Shown here one piece after another: positions 1 to 8,950 of a stretch of DNA of 64,000 nucleotides. How positions within the stretch are numbered: the first letter of the stretch is position 1; every line of letters begins with the position of its first letter. The stretch spans positions 6,390,001-6,454,000 of the forward strand of contig NZ_CP152413.1 of NCBI RefSeq assembly GCF_038967635.1, written 5' to 3'. A program made the position numbers and the translations under genes. A model generated the notes under the pieces. That model was given only the letters and a program-made list of their open reading frames with translations. It ran no database searches and was not told the DNA's origin. The DNA is from Bradyrhizobium sp. B124. GTDB taxonomy: Bacteria > Pseudomonadota > Alphaproteobacteria > Rhizobiales > Xanthobacteraceae.

Positions 1-98
1 TCGTTCAGCGACATGCCGGCGCGGCGCGCAGCCGCCTCGGCCCTGTCGCGGACGGAGGGATCGATGCCGTCAACACTCCACGATACGCGCGAATTCAT
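1..98 (-). CDS. PodJ/Sel1-repeat-like polarity protein, 5' fragment
   Basis: Only the first 32 codons are present, read leftward off the window edge from an ATG at 98. The residues include SWSVDGIDPSVRDRA and RRAGMSLNE. This pattern, a W-S-V-x-G-I-D-P start followed by an A-x-R-x-G-M-S/T-L-x-E/D-W segment, is how Caulobacter PodJ and the Sel1/TPR-rich PodJ-like proteins of Bradyrhizobium and Rhodopseudomonas begin. Those proteins organise a cell pole through coiled coils and periplasmic Sel1 repeats. The diagnostic domains lie outside the window, so the call rests on the N-terminus alone. Confidence 0.6.
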   Translation of the reverse strand, partial: MNSRVSWSVDGIDPSVRDRAEAAARRAGMSLN

Positions 99-376
99 GA
101 TTCCGTCCGGTCCCGACTCCGGCGCTACACCTTGCGCCCGCAGCCTCCCCGCGCATTCCCGTTAAGAGACAATCGAATTCTGCGCTGGTCGTCTGCTTCA
201 GCTGCTGACTTTTTCCCGTCACGGTAAATAACGGGTTAAGGAATGCGGCCGGCGGGCCTTAAAGTTAGGGAATCCGGGAACCTGTTGCGCCGGATCAGGA
301 CACGCCTATCGCTTTCCGGCAAAGCGGATTCCGCGTCGCGTGCCGGCATGCGCAAAGCATGACCTGAGATTTGTTT
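99..376. other. intergenic region upstream of the PodJ-like gene
   Basis: No convincing gene lies here. The left part must hold the promoter of the leftward PodJ-like gene. The stretch from about 293 to 365 has several short inverted segments built on GCAAAG/CTTTGC-like words and looks like a dispersed repeat, but no second copy was seen in this window. ORFs running through it overlap the padR gene on the opposite strand and are shadows. Confidence 0.4.
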
Positions 377-964
377 CTAGCCGTTGCCTTCGCGCTTGCC
401 GTCGTCGAGCGACAGCACATTGCCGCGACCGGACATCGCCGAGAGCGCGTCGAGCGCCTCCTCGCACCACTCCACCACCATGTGCTCATGGCGCATCCCG
501 AGGCGCAGACTGAGCATCTTGCCGACATCGGCCGGCGGCGCGGTGCCGTCGGGGAAGCGCTTGTTGAGCAGACGCTCGTAGCGCTCGTAGCGGTCGCGAT
601 GATGCTCCAGCCGCGCCATCAGGTCGGTGCGCAGCGGCTCGATGTCGACGCAGTCGAGCGCATAGAGCCGGACCAGCAGGTCGTCCTTGATCGAGGGCGG
701 AACGCTCGGCCGCGCCGCCCAGTGCTTCAACGCCGCGCGGCCCTCGGCCGTCAGCGTATAGACCAGCTTGTTCGGCTTGCCGGATTGCACCACCTCGCGG
801 GCCTGGACGTGGCCCTTGTCGCGCAGGCGAGAGAGCTCGCGGTAGATCTGCTGATGGTCGGCCTTCCAGAAGAAGCCGATCGAGGCGTCGAACGTCTTGG
901 CGAGCTCATAGCCCGTCATCGGACGTTCCGTGAGGCATGCGAGGATTGCGTCACCGAGTGCCAA
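377..964 (-). CDS. PadR family transcriptional regulator
   Basis: The 195-residue protein starts MALGDAILACL and has the PadR winged helix at about residues 5-80, with the typical TGYELAK helix and the wing segment IYRELSRLRDKGHV. The C-terminal half (about 95-180) is the long helical dimerisation region of PadR_C-type members. PadR proteins repress genes for phenolic or other toxic-compound responses and often their own gene. This one is transcribed away from the NTF2-like gene at 1128, and the shared intergenic region carries a 16-bp periodic repeat that is a plausible operator. The ligand cannot be told from sequence. Confidence 0.9.
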   Translation of the reverse strand: MALGDAILACLTERPMTGYELAKTFDASIGFFWKADHQQIYRELSRLRDKGHVQAREVVQSGKPNKLVYTLTAEGRAALKHWAARPSVPPSIKDDLLVRLYALDCVDIEPLRTDLMARLEHHRDRYERYERLLNKRFPDGTAPPADVGKMLSLRLGMRHEHMVVEWCEEALDALSAMSGRGNVLSLDDGKREGNG

Positions 965-1017
965 CGCCCACCTCCATCTCAGTTCCCAGGAAGACCATTC
1001 TGAAGTTCGCTTGACTT

Positions 1018-1053
1018 TATGCGTTACTGTGCATATGCGTCAATATGCATATG
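1018..1053. promoter_or_regulatory. 16-bp periodic repeat, candidate PadR operator
   Basis: TATGCGT occurs at 1018 and 1034, and TGCATATG at 1030 and 1046, so two full 16-bp units and the start of a third follow each other without a gap. Within them are the palindromes GCATATGC (1031-1038) and ATATGCATAT (1043-1052). The block lies between the divergent padR and NTF2-like genes, and this AT-rich symmetrical layout is typical of PadR/MarR-type sites. Assignment to this PadR protein is inferred from position. Confidence 0.5.
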
Positions 1054-1127
1054 GTGATCGGCGTGCCGCCTTGTCGCGCGCGGCCGATGTTCAGGCCTCT
1101 CAACCCCCTGCCGCAGGAGACGTCCGA

Positions 1128-1544
1128 ATGAGCAAGCCGGGCCTCGACAAGTGGTACGCCTACATGAAGTCCCACGACACCGTCGCTCTGTGGGATCTGC
1201 TGCATCCCGACGCGGTGTTCGAAAGCCCGGTCGTGCACACGCCGCAGCGCGGCCGCGACATCGCCTTCAAATACCTCACCAGCGCCGCCAAGGTGCTCGG
1301 CGGCCCGACCTTCAAGTATCTCGGCGAGTGGCGTAACGACACCGGCGCGGTGCTCGAGTTCGAGAACGAGATCGAAGGCATCAAGCTCAACGGCGTCGAC
1401 ATCATCACATTCGACGGTGACGGCCGGATCACGCATTTCAAGGTGATGGTGCGTCCGCTCAAGGCGATCAACCTGCTGCATCGGATGATGGGCGAGGAGT
1501 TGATGAAGCAGAGCGGCGCAACGTCGCAATCACAGTCTCGCTAG
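1128..1544 (+). CDS. NTF2-like (SnoaL-type) protein
   Basis: The 138-residue protein begins MSKPGLDKWYAYMKSHD. The first helix, the strand DAVFESPVVHTPQRGR, the segment VLEFENEIEG and the strand ITFDGDGRITHFKVMVRP follow the cone-shaped NTF2/SnoaL fold at the family's normal length. Such proteins act as small isomerases, hydrolases or ligand-binding folds, and the substrate is unknown here. The ATG at 1128 was chosen because the fold starts there; the frame stays open 66 codons upstream, but that part overlaps the repeat-rich regulatory region and has no recognisable homology. The gene is divergent from padR and is a likely target of it. Confidence 0.8.
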   Translation: MSKPGLDKWYAYMKSHDTVALWDLLHPDAVFESPVVHTPQRGRDIAFKYLTSAAKVLGGPTFKYLGEWRNDTGAVLEFENEIEGIKLNGVDIITFDGDGRITHFKVMVRPLKAINLLHRMMGEELMKQSGATSQSQSR

Positions 1545-1652
1545 GACCTGCCGCGGACCTTCCGAACCGGATAAGGTCCGTTCCAACAAACCCAAGGACA
1601 GGCTGCGCAGCATCGGTCGCGCGTGCGACCGCGAGCCAGCCGGGAGATCAGC

Positions 1653-3440
1653 ATGCCGACCTACAAAGCCCCCGTCGAAGACGTCAGCTTCCTGTTGAAC
1701 GACGTTTTCCAGATCGACCGCTACGGCAATCTTCCCGGCTTCACCGATGCGTCGGCCGATGTGCGCGAGGCGATCCTCGGCGAAGCCGCCAAGCTCAGCG
1801 AAGAGGTGTTGCAGCCGCTCAATCGCACGGGCGATCTCGAAGGCTGCAAGCGTAATGACGACGGCAGCGTCACCACGCCGAAGGGCTTCAAGGAAGCCTT
1901 CAGGCAGGTCGCCGAAGGCGGCTGGCTCGGCCTGTCGGCGCCGACTGAATTTGGCGGCCAGGGCCTGCCGGTGACGCTCTCGCAGGCGGTCAACGAATTC
2001 CAGATCTCCGCCAACATGGCGTTCTCGATGTATGGCGGGCTGACCATGGGCGCGACCGCCGCGCTCCTGGTGCACGGCACCCCCGAGCAGAAGAAGACCT
2101 ACGTGCCGAAGATGGTTGCCGGCGAGTGGACCGGCACGATGAACCTGACCGAGCCGCAGTGCGGCACCGATCTCGGTCTGCTCCGCACCAAGGCGGTGCG
2201 CCAGGCCGACGGCAGCTTCAAGATCACGGGCACCAAGATCTTCATCTCCGCCGGCGAGCACGACCTCGCCGACAACATCATCCACCTCGTGCTGGCCCGC
2301 ATCGAAGGCGCGCCGGCCGGCATCAAGGGCGTCTCGCTGTTCGTCGTTCCCAAGGTGCTGGTCAATGCCGACGGCTCGCTCGGCCAGCGCAACGGCGTCA
2401 CCTGCGGCTCGATCGAGCACAAGATGGGCATCCACGGCAATTCCACCTGTGTGATGAACTACGACAACGCCACCGGCTGGCTGATCGGCGAAGAGAACAA
2501 GGGCATGCAGGGCATGTTCGTGATGATGAACGAGGCTCGCCTCGGCGTCGCGGTGCAGGGCCTCGCGCAGTCCGAGGTCGCCTATCAGAACGCGGTCGCC
2601 TATGCGCGCGAGCGCCTGCAGGGCCGCGCGCTGACCGGCGTCAAGGCCGCCGACAAGCCGGCCGATCCGATCATCGTGCATCCCGACGTGCGCCGCACGC
2701 TGCTCACCATCCGCGCCTTCAACGAGGCGGCGCGCGCCATGGTGGTGTGGACCGCGCTGAAGAGCGACGTTGCGCACCGCTCCAACGACCCGAAGGATCG
2801 CCAGGCCGCCGACGACCACATGGGCCTGATGACGCCAGTGCTGAAGGGCGTTCTGACCGACACCGGCTTCGCCAACACGGTCTCGGCGCAGCAGATGTTC
2901 GGCGGCCACGGCTATATCGCCGAGCACGGCATGGAGCAGTTCGTGCGCGATGCCCGCATCGCGATGATCTATGAGGGCGCCAACGGCATCCAGGCGCTCG
3001 ACCTGGTCGGCCGCAAGCTGCCGCGCGACGGCGGCCGTGCCGCGATGGCGTTCTTCGGCGAGGTCACGGCCTTCGCCAAGGAGCATGGCGGCGACGAGGC
3101 GATGAAGCCGTTCATCACCCCGCTCTCCACCGCGCTCGGCCATCTGCAGCAGGCTACCGGCTGGCTGATGCAGAACGCGCTGACCAAGCCCGACAATGCC
3201 GGCGCCGCCGCGACCGACTTCATGAAATTGTTCGGCCTCGTCGCGCTCGGCTACATGTGGGCGAAGATGGCCAAGGTGGCGCAGGACAAGGCCGCCGCCG
3301 GCGCGACGCCCTATCTCAACACCAAGCTCGTGACCGGCCGCTTTTTCATGGAAAGGCTGCTGCCGGAGACCGCCGTGCATCTGGCCCGGATCCAGAGCGG
3401 CAGCGCCACCACGATGGAATTGGCCGCGGAAGCGTTCTGA
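1653..3440 (+). CDS. acyl-CoA dehydrogenase, DmdC/FadE-like
   Basis: The 595-residue flavoprotein would oxidise acyl-CoA to trans-2-enoyl-CoA, the first step of beta-oxidation. The family order is complete: a short N-terminal extension (PTYKAPVEDVSFLLNDVF), the helical N domain, the FAD-contacting segment MNLTEPQCGTDLG at about residue 160, the C-terminal helical domain with the candidate base Glu in MIYEGANGIQ, and an extra C-terminal domain. This architecture matches the roughly 600-residue subgroup that includes 3-methylmercaptopropionyl-CoA dehydrogenase DmdC, so chain length or thioether specificity cannot be fixed. The ATG at 1653 follows a GGGAG ribosome site. Thiolase and the multifunctional beta-oxidation enzyme follow on the same strand. 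Confidence 0.9.
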   Translation: MPTYKAPVEDVSFLLNDVFQIDRYGNLPGFTDASADVREAILGEAAKLSEEVLQPLNRTGDLEGCKRNDDGSVTTPKGFKEAFRQVAEGGWLGLSAPTEFGGQGLPVTLSQAVNEFQISANMAFSMYGGLTMGATAALLVHGTPEQKKTYVPKMVAGEWTGTMNLTEPQCGTDLGLLRTKAVRQADGSFKITGTKIFISAGEHDLADNIIHLVLARIEGAPAGIKGVSLFVVPKVLVNADGSLGQRNGVTCGSIEHKMGIHGNSTCVMNYDNATGWLIGEENKGMQGMFVMMNEARLGVAVQGLAQSEVAYQNAVAYARERLQGRALTGVKAADKPADPIIVHPDVRRTLLTIRAFNEAARAMVVWTALKSDVAHRSNDPKDRQAADDHMGLMTPVLKGVLTDTGFANTVSAQQMFGGHGYIAEHGMEQFVRDARIAMIYEGANGIQALDLVGRKLPRDGGRAAMAFFGEVTAFAKEHGGDEAMKPFITPLSTALGHLQQATGWLMQNALTKPDNAGAAATDFMKLFGLVALGYMWAKMAKVAQDKAAAGATPYLNTKLVTGRFFMERLLPETAVHLARIQSGSATTMELAAEAF

Positions 3441-3441
3441 A

Positions 3442-3493
3442 GCGTTTTCCAGCGAAGTGGATACCGGTTCGCATGAAGAAAACGCGTCAAACA
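3442..3493. repeat. palindromic repeat, GCGTTTTC family, copy 1
   Basis: This 52-bp element begins one base after the stop codon of the acyl-CoA dehydrogenase gene. Its arms are GCGTTTTC (3442-3449) and GAAAACGC (3478-3485). It matches 28685-28735 almost base for base, and that second copy lies inside the SURF1 coding sequence. It is a dispersed intergenic element without coding capacity of its own. Confidence 0.8.
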
Positions 3494-3577
3494 AGAAAGC
3501 CTTGAAAATTGCCGCCGCACCCGTGCGGCGGCGCTTCCTTCCGTATATATTATGATCCTCATATCAAGGAGGGCGTC

Positions 3578-4786
<1,209 letters not shown>

Positions 4787-4794
4787 CGCTGCTG

Positions 4795-4877
4795 CGTAGG
4801 GTGGGTTAGCCGAAGGCGTAACCCACCATGTCACCGCGAGAGAGATGGTGGGTTACGCTTCGCTAACCCACCCTACG
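4795..4877. repeat. palindromic repeat, GTAGGGTGGGTTAG family
   Basis: The left arm (4795-4828) and right arm (4846-4877) form a long inverted repeat around TGGTGGGTTACGC / CGTAACCCACCA, with 17 bases between. It fills the gap between the thiolase and hydratase/dehydrogenase genes and could fold into a strong hairpin in the transcript. It resembles REP/BIME-type intergenic repeats found in many proteobacteria. Confidence 0.85.
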
Positions 4878-4934
4878 AGATCGAGACGCAACCGCCGCGC
4901 CTGAGATCGGCCGCCGGCACCGAGGGAGCAAAAG

Positions 4935-7148
4935 ATGGCTTACAAGAATTTCAAGTTCGACGTCGACGCCGACGGCATTGCGCTCGTCACCTGGGACATC
5001 CCGGGCCGTTCGATGAACGTGTTCGATGAGGTCTCGACGCAAGAGATCGGCGAGATCATCAAGCAGACGACCAGCGATGCCGCGATCAAGGGCGTCGTGA
5101 TCACGTCGGCCAAGGAGGCGTTCTGCGCCGGCGCCGACCTTTCGATGCTCGAGGGCATGAACCGCAGCTACGCGCAGCTCTTCAAGGAGAAGGGCGAGGA
5201 AGCCGCGAACCAGATGCTGTTCGAGCAGAGCCGCCAGATGTCGCAGTCGTTCCGCGCGATCGAGACCTCGGGCAAGCCGTGGGTCGCCGCGATCAACGGC
5301 CTCGCGCTCGGCGGCGGTTTCGAGATCACGCTGGCCTGCCACTACCGCGTCGCGGCCGAGAACCCTAAGACTCGCCTCGGCCTGCCCGAGATCAAGGTCG
5401 GCCTGTTCCCGGGCGCCGGCGGCACCCAGCGTGTGCCGCGCCTGGTGTCGCCGCAGGACGCGATGCAATTGCTGCTCAAGGGCGAGGCGGTCAATCTGAC
5501 CCGCGCCAAGGCGCTCAATCTGATTCACGCCGTCGTGCCCGCGGCCGATCTGATCAAGGCCGCGAAGGACTGGATCAAGGGCGGTGGCAAGGCCGTCGCG
5601 CCGTGGGACGAGAAGGGCTTCAAGCTGCCCGGCGGCCCCGTCTTCTCCAAGATGGGCATGCAGATGTTCCCGGCCGGCAACGCGATCTATCGCCGCGAGA
5701 CCTACGACAATTATCCGGCCGCGCGCGCCATCATGAGCTGCGTCTATGAAGGGCTGCAATTGCCGATCGACGCCGCGCTGCGGGTCGAGTCGCGCTACTT
5801 CACGAAGGTCCTGCGCTCGAAGGAAGCCGCCGCGATGATCCGCTCGCTGTTCCTGTCGATGCAGGAGCTCAACAAGGGCGCGCGCCGCCCGGCAGGCGTG
5901 CCGCCGACCAAGGTGAAGAAGCTCGCCGTGATCGGCGCCGGCTTCATGGGCGCCAGCGTCGGCTATGTCTCGGCGCAGGCCGGCATCGACGTCGTGCTGG
6001 TCGACCGCGACCAGGACAGCGCCGACAAGGGCAAGGGCCACGCCAAGACCGTGGTCGACGGCCTGGTCGCGAAGGGCCGGATGAAGCAGGAGGCGGGCGA
6101 CGCCATCCTCGCGCGCATCTCGGCCACGGCGGACTACAACGTGATCTCGGACTGCGACCTCGTCATCGAGGCCGTGTTCGAGGACCGCAAGGTCAAGGCC
6201 GACACCTATGCCAAGGCGCAGCCGCTGCTGAAGCCGGGCGCGATCTTCGCCTCCAACACCTCGACCCTGCCGATCAATTCGCTGGCCGAGGAGTTCAAGG
6301 ACCAGGGCAAGTTCATCGGCATCCACTTCTTCTCGCCGGTCGAGAAGATGATGCTGGTCGAAATCATCCTGGGCAAGAACACCGGCGACGTCGCGCTGGC
6401 GACCGCGCTCGACTATGTCCGCGCGATCGGCAAGACGCCGATTGTGGTGAACGATTCCCGTGGCTTCTTCGCCAATCGCTGCGTGATGCGCTACATCTCC
6501 GAGGGCAATGAGATGTTGCTCGAAGGCGTGCCGCCGGCGATGATCGAGAACACCGCCAAGATGGCCGGCATGCCGGTCGGGCCGCTGTCGCTGCAGGACG
6601 AGGTCGCGCTCGATCTCGGCCTCAAGATCACCAAGGCGACCGAGGCCGATCTTGGCCCCAACGCGATCGACCAGGCGCAGAAGAAGCTGATGGTCGAGAT
6701 GGTCGAGAAGCAGGGCCGCTTCGGCCGCAAGAACGGCAAGGGCTTCTACGACTATCCGGAGAAGGGCAAGGGTCAGAAGAGCCTGTGGCCGGGACTGGCC
6801 GATTTGCAGCCGAAGCAGCTCGATCCCGACACGCTCAGCGTCGAGGAATTGAAGCAGCGCTTCCTGGTGGTGCAGGCGGTGGAAGCCGCGCGCACCGTCG
6901 AGGATCACGTCATCACCGACGTGCGCGAGGCGGATGTCGGCTCGATCCTCGGCTTCGGCTTCGCGCCGTTCACCGGCGGTGCGCTGTCCTACATCGACTT
7001 CATGGGTACCAAGAATTTCGTTGTGCTCTGCCACGCCTTCGAGAAGAAATACGGTTCGCGCTTCACGCCGCCGAAGCTGCTCGAGGAGATGGCGGCCAAG
7101 GGCGAGACCTTCTACGGCCGTTTCCCGCCGAAGAAGCAGGCGGCGTAG
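4935..7148 (+). CDS. fadB: enoyl-CoA hydratase / 3-hydroxyacyl-CoA dehydrogenase fusion
   Basis: The 737-residue protein carries out the middle two steps of beta-oxidation. Residues 1-200 form the crotonase domain, with the oxyanion-hole segments KEAFCAGADLSML and NGLALGGGFE and the LGLPEIKVGLFPGAGG stretch holding the catalytic acid. From about 330 the NAD-binding Rossmann fold starts at AVIGAGFMGASVGY, and the dehydrogenase catalytic region includes GIHFFSPVEKMMLVE. The C-terminal domain ends the protein at the usual FadB/FadJ length. The ATG follows AGGGAGCAAAAG. Its thiolase partner is upstream, consistent with the alpha/beta pair of a FadBA-type complex. Confidence 0.93.
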   Translation: MAYKNFKFDVDADGIALVTWDIPGRSMNVFDEVSTQEIGEIIKQTTSDAAIKGVVITSAKEAFCAGADLSMLEGMNRSYAQLFKEKGEEAANQMLFEQSRQMSQSFRAIETSGKPWVAAINGLALGGGFEITLACHYRVAAENPKTRLGLPEIKVGLFPGAGGTQRVPRLVSPQDAMQLLLKGEAVNLTRAKALNLIHAVVPAADLIKAAKDWIKGGGKAVAPWDEKGFKLPGGPVFSKMGMQMFPAGNAIYRRETYDNYPAARAIMSCVYEGLQLPIDAALRVESRYFTKVLRSKEAAAMIRSLFLSMQELNKGARRPAGVPPTKVKKLAVIGAGFMGASVGYVSAQAGIDVVLVDRDQDSADKGKGHAKTVVDGLVAKGRMKQEAGDAILARISATADYNVISDCDLVIEAVFEDRKVKADTYAKAQPLLKPGAIFASNTSTLPINSLAEEFKDQGKFIGIHFFSPVEKMMLVEIILGKNTGDVALATALDYVRAIGKTPIVVNDSRGFFANRCVMRYISEGNEMLLEGVPPAMIENTAKMAGMPVGPLSLQDEVALDLGLKITKATEADLGPNAIDQAQKKLMVEMVEKQGRFGRKNGKGFYDYPEKGKGQKSLWPGLADLQPKQLDPDTLSVEELKQRFLVVQAVEAARTVEDHVITDVREADVGSILGFGFAPFTGGALSYIDFMGTKNFVVLCHAFEKKYGSRFTPPKLLEEMAAKGETFYGRFPPKKQAA

Positions 7149-7175
7149 GCGTCGTTACGTTCTGAGCCAGTTCGC

Positions 7176-7213
7176 ACAGGATCAAGCCGGTCATTGATCC
7201 GACTTGATCCTGT
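7176..7213. terminator. inverted repeat after fadB, possible terminator
   Basis: ACAGGATCAAG (7176-7186) and CTTGATCCTGT (7203-7213) are perfect 11-bp arms around a 16-base loop, 28 bases past the fadB stop. There is no T-run after the stem, so factor-independent termination is unproven; it may instead stabilise the 3' end. Confidence 0.4.
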
Positions 7214-7345
7214 TGCGTGACGGTCGCGCAGGTCAAAGTCCCGCCACGCTTGCTCCCCACTGGCACCATGCTGCTGGCATCACTCTTGCTGGTCGATCGC
7301 CAAGACGATCACCAAAGATGACGATCAGGGTTGGGGTGTCCTGCA

Positions 7346-7543
7346 ATGCATTCTATGCTCAAGGAAGGTGCCGCTGAGGCCGCGGGCAAGCATTCCGTCT
7401 TGCTCTCACCGCCGCGACGAGGCAATCCGCTGCGCTTGCGGGGCAAAGGTCCTTCCTGGTTCGGCCTGGTGCTATTCTTTCTGGCCGTGGACCTTGTGCT
7501 CGCGGCGGCCGCGTGGAATGCCGTCGACTTCTTCCGCCATTGA
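7346..7543 (+). CDS. small hypothetical membrane protein
   Basis: A possible 65-residue protein with a basic N-terminal half (SPPRRGNPLRLRGKGP) and one hydrophobic helix (WFGLVLFFLAVDLVLAAAAW) near the C-terminus. Third-codon positions are fairly GC-rich, as in neighbouring genes. The last 24 codons overlap the opposite-strand membrane ORF ending at 7472, so both are unlikely to be fully functional. No family was recognised. In-frame ATG codons lie at 7346 and 7355. Confidence 0.4.
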   Translation: MHSMLKEGAAEAAGKHSVLLSPPRRGNPLRLRGKGPSWFGLVLFFLAVDLVLAAAAWNAVDFFRH

Positions 7544-7780
7544 GCCGTCATGGCCCGGCGAGAGCACAGCGCCGGTGAGATAGGCGATCTGGTTGAATAC
7601 GAGGCAGGCGACGACGATCGGAGCGCCGGTGGCAAAGGCATAGCCGTCGGATTGGAGCACGATTGCCGCGAGCACCGCGACCAGCGGCGACACCAGCATC
7701 AAGGTCCAAACCCGAAAGTACAAACTGGTTGCCAGCCCGACGAGCGTACTGGTCAACAAAACCGTAAAGGCGATCGTCAC
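7472..7780 (-). CDS. hypothetical membrane protein, probably 5'-truncated
   Basis: From a GTG at 7780 the 102-residue product has three hydrophobic segments, roughly residues 3-20, 24-43 and 50-73, followed by a charged tail. The same frame stays open and protein-like upstream (for example IRLTDYDLRRALRSNW) back to a stop near 7876, but no ATG, GTG or TTG occurs in that extension. This suggests the gene once began further upstream and lost its start. A decayed HlyD-type remnant lies next to it on the same strand. No family was recognised. Confidence 0.45.
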   Translation of the reverse strand: MTIAFTVLLTSTLVGLATSLYFRVWTLMLVSPLVAVLAAIVLQSDGYAFATGAPIVVACLVFNQIAYLTGAVLSPGHDGSMAEEVDGIPRGRREHKVHGQKE

Positions 7781-7888
7781 ATTTTTGGACCAGTTGGAGC
7801 GGAGGGCGCGCCGCAGGTCATAGTCGGTCAGTCGGATCGCTCGAACAAGGACAAGAACGCCCTCAGCCGGAAGTACACCGACTTAGTC

Positions 7889-8128
7889 TTAATCGGTACA
7901 ATGTGGATCAAATCTGATTTGTTCCAGCGCGTGCCGAAAGTTTGCACCGCTCATTTCTCCCGTGGTGCGCTGGTTGAAGTTGGTGAAGCGCAGCACCGCT
8001 GATGCGCCCAGCTTGAGCTGATCGGTATCTTGCGGCGCAACATGCGCGATCGACGCGGTGAGCTGGCCGCGTTCGTCGAGCAGCCGCGCCGAATCTCGAT
8101 GCAGCGCGGTGATGCTTGCCGCGACCTC
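7889..8128 (-). pseudogene. remnant of HlyD-family type I secretion adaptor
   Basis: Reading leftward from 8128 there are 79 codons between two stops and no start. The middle and end contain VAPQDTDQLKLGASAVLRF and TNFNQRTTGEMSG, which closely match the C-terminal beta domain of HlyD/PrsE-type membrane fusion proteins (pattern APQDIDQ..G..AVLRF..FNQRTTPE..G). The preceding residues (ITALHRDSARLLDERGQL) match the end of the coiled-coil hairpin, so the lipoyl-type segment normally between them is missing. The C-terminus after SGANF is unrelated. This is a decayed gene fragment with an internal deletion and no visible partner ABC transporter. Confidence 0.7.
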
Positions 8129-8140
8129 TTAGGTCGCGCG

Positions 8141-8172
8141 TAGAAAAAAGGGCCGGATCCTTGATCCGGCCC
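8141..8172 (-). terminator. intrinsic terminator of the glutathione S-transferase gene
   Basis: On the minus strand a 10-bp GC-rich stem (GGGCCGGATC with its complement, 8150-8159 and 8163-8172) with a 3-base loop is followed by TTTTTTCTA. It lies 31 bases past the stop of the leftward GST gene. This is a textbook factor-independent terminator. Confidence 0.85.
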
Positions 8173-8202
8173 TTTCACGTCTGATGAAACTGGCGCGAAA
8201 TC

Positions 8203-8820
8203 TCAGGCAGCCTTCAGCAGGCCTTCCTTCTTCAGTGCTTCCTGTACCTTCGGGCGCGCGGCGACGCGGGCCTTGTAGGCCATCACATTCGGCAGGCCGG
8301 AGAGATCGAAGCCCAGCCGGTCGGTGGCCCACATGATCATGGTGAAGAGATAGCCGTCGGCGACCGTGAACTGGTTGCCCATCAGGTATTCGCGCCCGGC
8401 GAGCTGGCTCTCGACATACTTGAATTTGCCCATGGCGCGGTCCTTGAAGAACGCCTTGGCGTCGTCGGCGAGCGCGGGCGAGAACATCGGGCCGAGATTC
8501 TTGTGCAGCTCGGTCGTGATGTAGTTCAGCCATTCGAGCAGCTTGTAGCGCTCGTTGGAGTCCCGCGCCGGTGCCAGCTTCCTGTCGGCGACCTTGTCGG
8601 CGATCATCTGGATGATGATCGGCCCTTCGGTGACCATCTCGCCGGTATCCAGCGCCAGCGCGGGCACCTGGCCCTTGGGGTTCACTTGCAGGAAATCGTC
8701 GCCGTTTTCGAGCTTCTTGGCGCGCAGATCGACCTTGACCAGGTCGTAGGGCAGGCCGGCCTCGAGCAGGGCGATGTGGGGGGAGAGGGAGCAGGCACCG
8801 GGGGAGTAATAAAGCTTCAT
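8203..8820 (-). CDS. glutathione S-transferase
   Basis: The 205-residue protein starts MKLYYSPGACSLSPHIALLE. It has the N-terminal thioredoxin-fold GST domain, with the SPGACS active-site loop typical of bacterial beta-class enzymes, the cis-Pro segment NPKGQVPAL and the glutathione-binding VTEGPIIIQ turn (about 1-80). The all-helical C domain with LMGNQFTVADGYLF near 150 follows. These enzymes conjugate glutathione to electrophiles or use it in dehalogenation; the substrate is not evident. The ATG at 8820 has AAGGAA before it; the frame stays open upstream but without homology. It is divergent from a marR gene with paired palindromes between them. Confidence 0.9.
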   Translation of the reverse strand: MKLYYSPGACSLSPHIALLEAGLPYDLVKVDLRAKKLENGDDFLQVNPKGQVPALALDTGEMVTEGPIIIQMIADKVADRKLAPARDSNERYKLLEWLNYITTELHKNLGPMFSPALADDAKAFFKDRAMGKFKYVESQLAGREYLMGNQFTVADGYLFTMIMWATDRLGFDLSGLPNVMAYKARVAARPKVQEALKKEGLLKAA

Positions 8821-8868
8821 GGGGGTATTCCTTCCCTTGTTCTTGGCGTCCGGAGAGGGATTGCCTAC

Positions 8869-8908
8869 ATGCACCTGCATGAAATAGTCAAGATTGATGC
8901 AGATGCAT
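8869..8908. promoter_or_regulatory. two ATGCA-NN-TGCAT sites, candidate MarR operators
   Basis: ATGCACCTGCAT (8869-8880) and ATGCAGATGCAT (8897-8908) share the pattern ATGCA-N2-TGCAT and start 28 bp apart. They lie in the intergenic region between the divergent GST and marR genes. Symmetry, spacing and position fit a MarR dimer controlling both genes; the link is inferred. Confidence 0.6.
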
Positions 8909-8950
8909 TCAGTGCGGTACACTCGGTTCCGGGACCATATGGGCTAGACG

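Noticed and set aside
1530..3494. 654-codon open frame on the minus strand opposite the acyl-CoA dehydrogenase gene
   Set aside because: It mirrors a well-supported gene in GC-rich DNA, has shadow composition (many H, R, A and D) and no recognisable domain.
4863..7034. 723-codon open frame opposite fadB
   Set aside because: An antisense shadow created by strong third-position GC bias of the real gene; no start signal or family.
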